From an uncultured Nitrosomonas sp. (lineage in GTDB: Bacteria > Pseudomonadota > Gammaproteobacteria > Burkholderiales > Nitrosomonadaceae), in contig CADEDJ010000027.1 in NCBI GenBank assembly GCA_902826055.1, positions 3,373 through 41,325 on the forward strand: a DNA stretch of 37,953 nucleotides, given 5' to 3'. Both the position numbers and the translations under genes were made by a program. The notes under the pieces were generated by a model. The model saw only the letters and a program-made list of their open reading frames with translations, searched no databases and was not told the origin of the DNA. Shown piece by piece: positions 37,445 through 37,953 of the stretch (its first letter is position 1; each line of letters starts with the position of its first letter).

Positions 37445-37953
37445 ATGCCAGATAACGGTAAGACATGCACAGTCACATTTTTTTATGTATTTGACTTGGC
37501 TGAATTCTTTAGCAAGGGGGAAAACTCAATCGAGTGCGAAGAAAACTCAATCGAGTGCGAAGAAAGCTCAATCGAGTTTCTTGATTCCAGAACTGATAAA
37601 CGATTTCACCAATTATTCAGCTATAAGGATGGCGGCGTACAAAATGGACCTTCCAATTCATTAGAATTCCTTAATCCTAAGACTGATAAAACTTCCAATA
37701 ATGAAGGCAGTAAACAAAATAATTCCCAATCAGATAATAAAGAATCGAAGCTTTTTACATATTGCGAAAAGGAATGGAAGAAAGAAGGAAAAGCCTATTT
37801 GGCAGGATGGGTAAGACTCAATTTGTTACATCAATTTTTCCATCCAACGTATGAATTCAATATTAGTAATTGCAGTACCACTTCATGCCAAGATGGATCA
37901 CTATTGACACGGAACGAATTATCCGCGAACTTTAAGGGGCGAAATGTGTCATA
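37445..37953 (+). CDS. Unrecognised protein with tandem 7-residue repeats, 3'-truncated by window edge
   Basis: A frame beginning at ATG 37445 stays open for 169 codons and runs off the window, so the true C terminus is unseen. The ATG has no strong ribosome site; in-frame sequence is open back to a TGA at 37331. Residues 26-46 are three consecutive 7-residue repeats (ENSIECE, ENSIECE, ESSIEFL). A longer motif recurs 30 residues apart: SIEFLDSRTDKR at 42-53 and SLEFLNPKTDKT at 72-83. The next stretch is very rich in Asn, Ser and Lys (NNEGSKQNNSQSDNKES). The tail (EGKAYLAGWVRLNLLHQFFHPTYEF) looks like the start of a folded domain with several Cys. I recognise no family. The composition is more AT-rich than its neighbours, suggesting an accessory gene. 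Confidence 0.6.
   Translation, partial: MPDNGKTCTVTFFYVFDLAEFFSKGENSIECEENSIECEESSIEFLDSRTDKRFHQLFSYKDGGVQNGPSNSLEFLNPKTDKTSNNEGSKQNNSQSDNKESKLFTYCEKEWKKEGKAYLAGWVRLNLLHQFFHPTYEFNISNCSTTSCQDGSLLTRNELSANFKGRNVS
37520..37582 (+). repeat. 21-bp in-frame tandem repeat, three copies
   Basis: GAAAACTCAATCGAGTGCGAA at 37520-37540 is repeated exactly at 37541-37561, with a third, diverged copy at 37562-37582. The unit is seven codons long, so gain or loss of a copy would not shift the frame of the enclosing gene. Confidence 0.92.

Noticed and set aside
37520..37582. Short repeats considered as a CRISPR array.
   Set aside because: The units are directly adjacent with no spacers, are only 21 bp long and lie in a reading frame.

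Overview
The window reads as a chromosomal segment of a nitrifying betaproteobacterium, most probably Nitrosomonas. The evidence is a copper nitrite reductase, a para-aminobenzoate synthase of the Chlamydia CADD / Nitrosomonas europaea NE1434 type, the Thiobacillus-type gshA next to gshB, and the betaproteobacterial order of the mre/mrd/rodA/rlpA, ubiJ-ubiB and gatCAB blocks. The moderately AT-rich composition fits the oligotropha/ureae side of the genus better than N. europaea, but that is inference.

Layout. 1-900: end of an integron-like cassette region, with a 5'-truncated Lit-like HEXXH peptidase gene, a well-formed attC site, and a possible decayed second cassette. 900-2340: a small acidic protein and a multidomain Ig-like protein. 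2384-5718 (minus): gatC-gatA-gatB. 5855-12432 (plus): rod-shape operon mreB-mreC-mreD-mrdA-rodA-rlpA. 12433-12943: no convincing gene. 12944-15185: ubiJ-ubiB for ubiquinone synthesis. 15280-19209: a potABCD-like polyamine ABC transporter. 19248-20268: a small [2Fe-2S] protein and an alpha/beta hydrolase. 20243-24632 (minus): a five-gene run with FAD oxidoreductase, SRPBCC protein, short LOV photoreceptor, REC-PAS histidine kinase and LuxR-type response regulator. 24716-25618 (minus): gluQ. 25783-27171 (plus): mpl. 27441-28541 (minus): nirK, facing mpl across a bidirectional terminator. 28724-30703 (minus): Kef-type antiporter, divergent from gshA-gshB (30822-33090, plus). 33212-36325 (minus): metE followed by the CADD-type pABA synthase, divergent from metR (36430-37323). 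37445-end: an unrecognised open frame with in-frame 21-bp tandem repeats that leaves the window.

How the parts fit. Much of the window is core physiology: cell-wall elongation and recycling (mre/mrd/rodA/rlpA, mpl), tRNA charging and modification (gatCAB, gluQ), quinone, glutathione, folate and methionine metabolism, and nitrite reduction. The accessory material lies at the two ends. The most unusual block is the LOV photoreceptor run, which looks like a self-contained blue-light signalling operon: a sensor, a redox enzyme, a ligand-binding-fold protein and a soluble two-component pair. A second notable pairing is metE followed by a self-sacrificing pABA synthase, which joins folate precursor supply to the folate-dependent methionine synthase.
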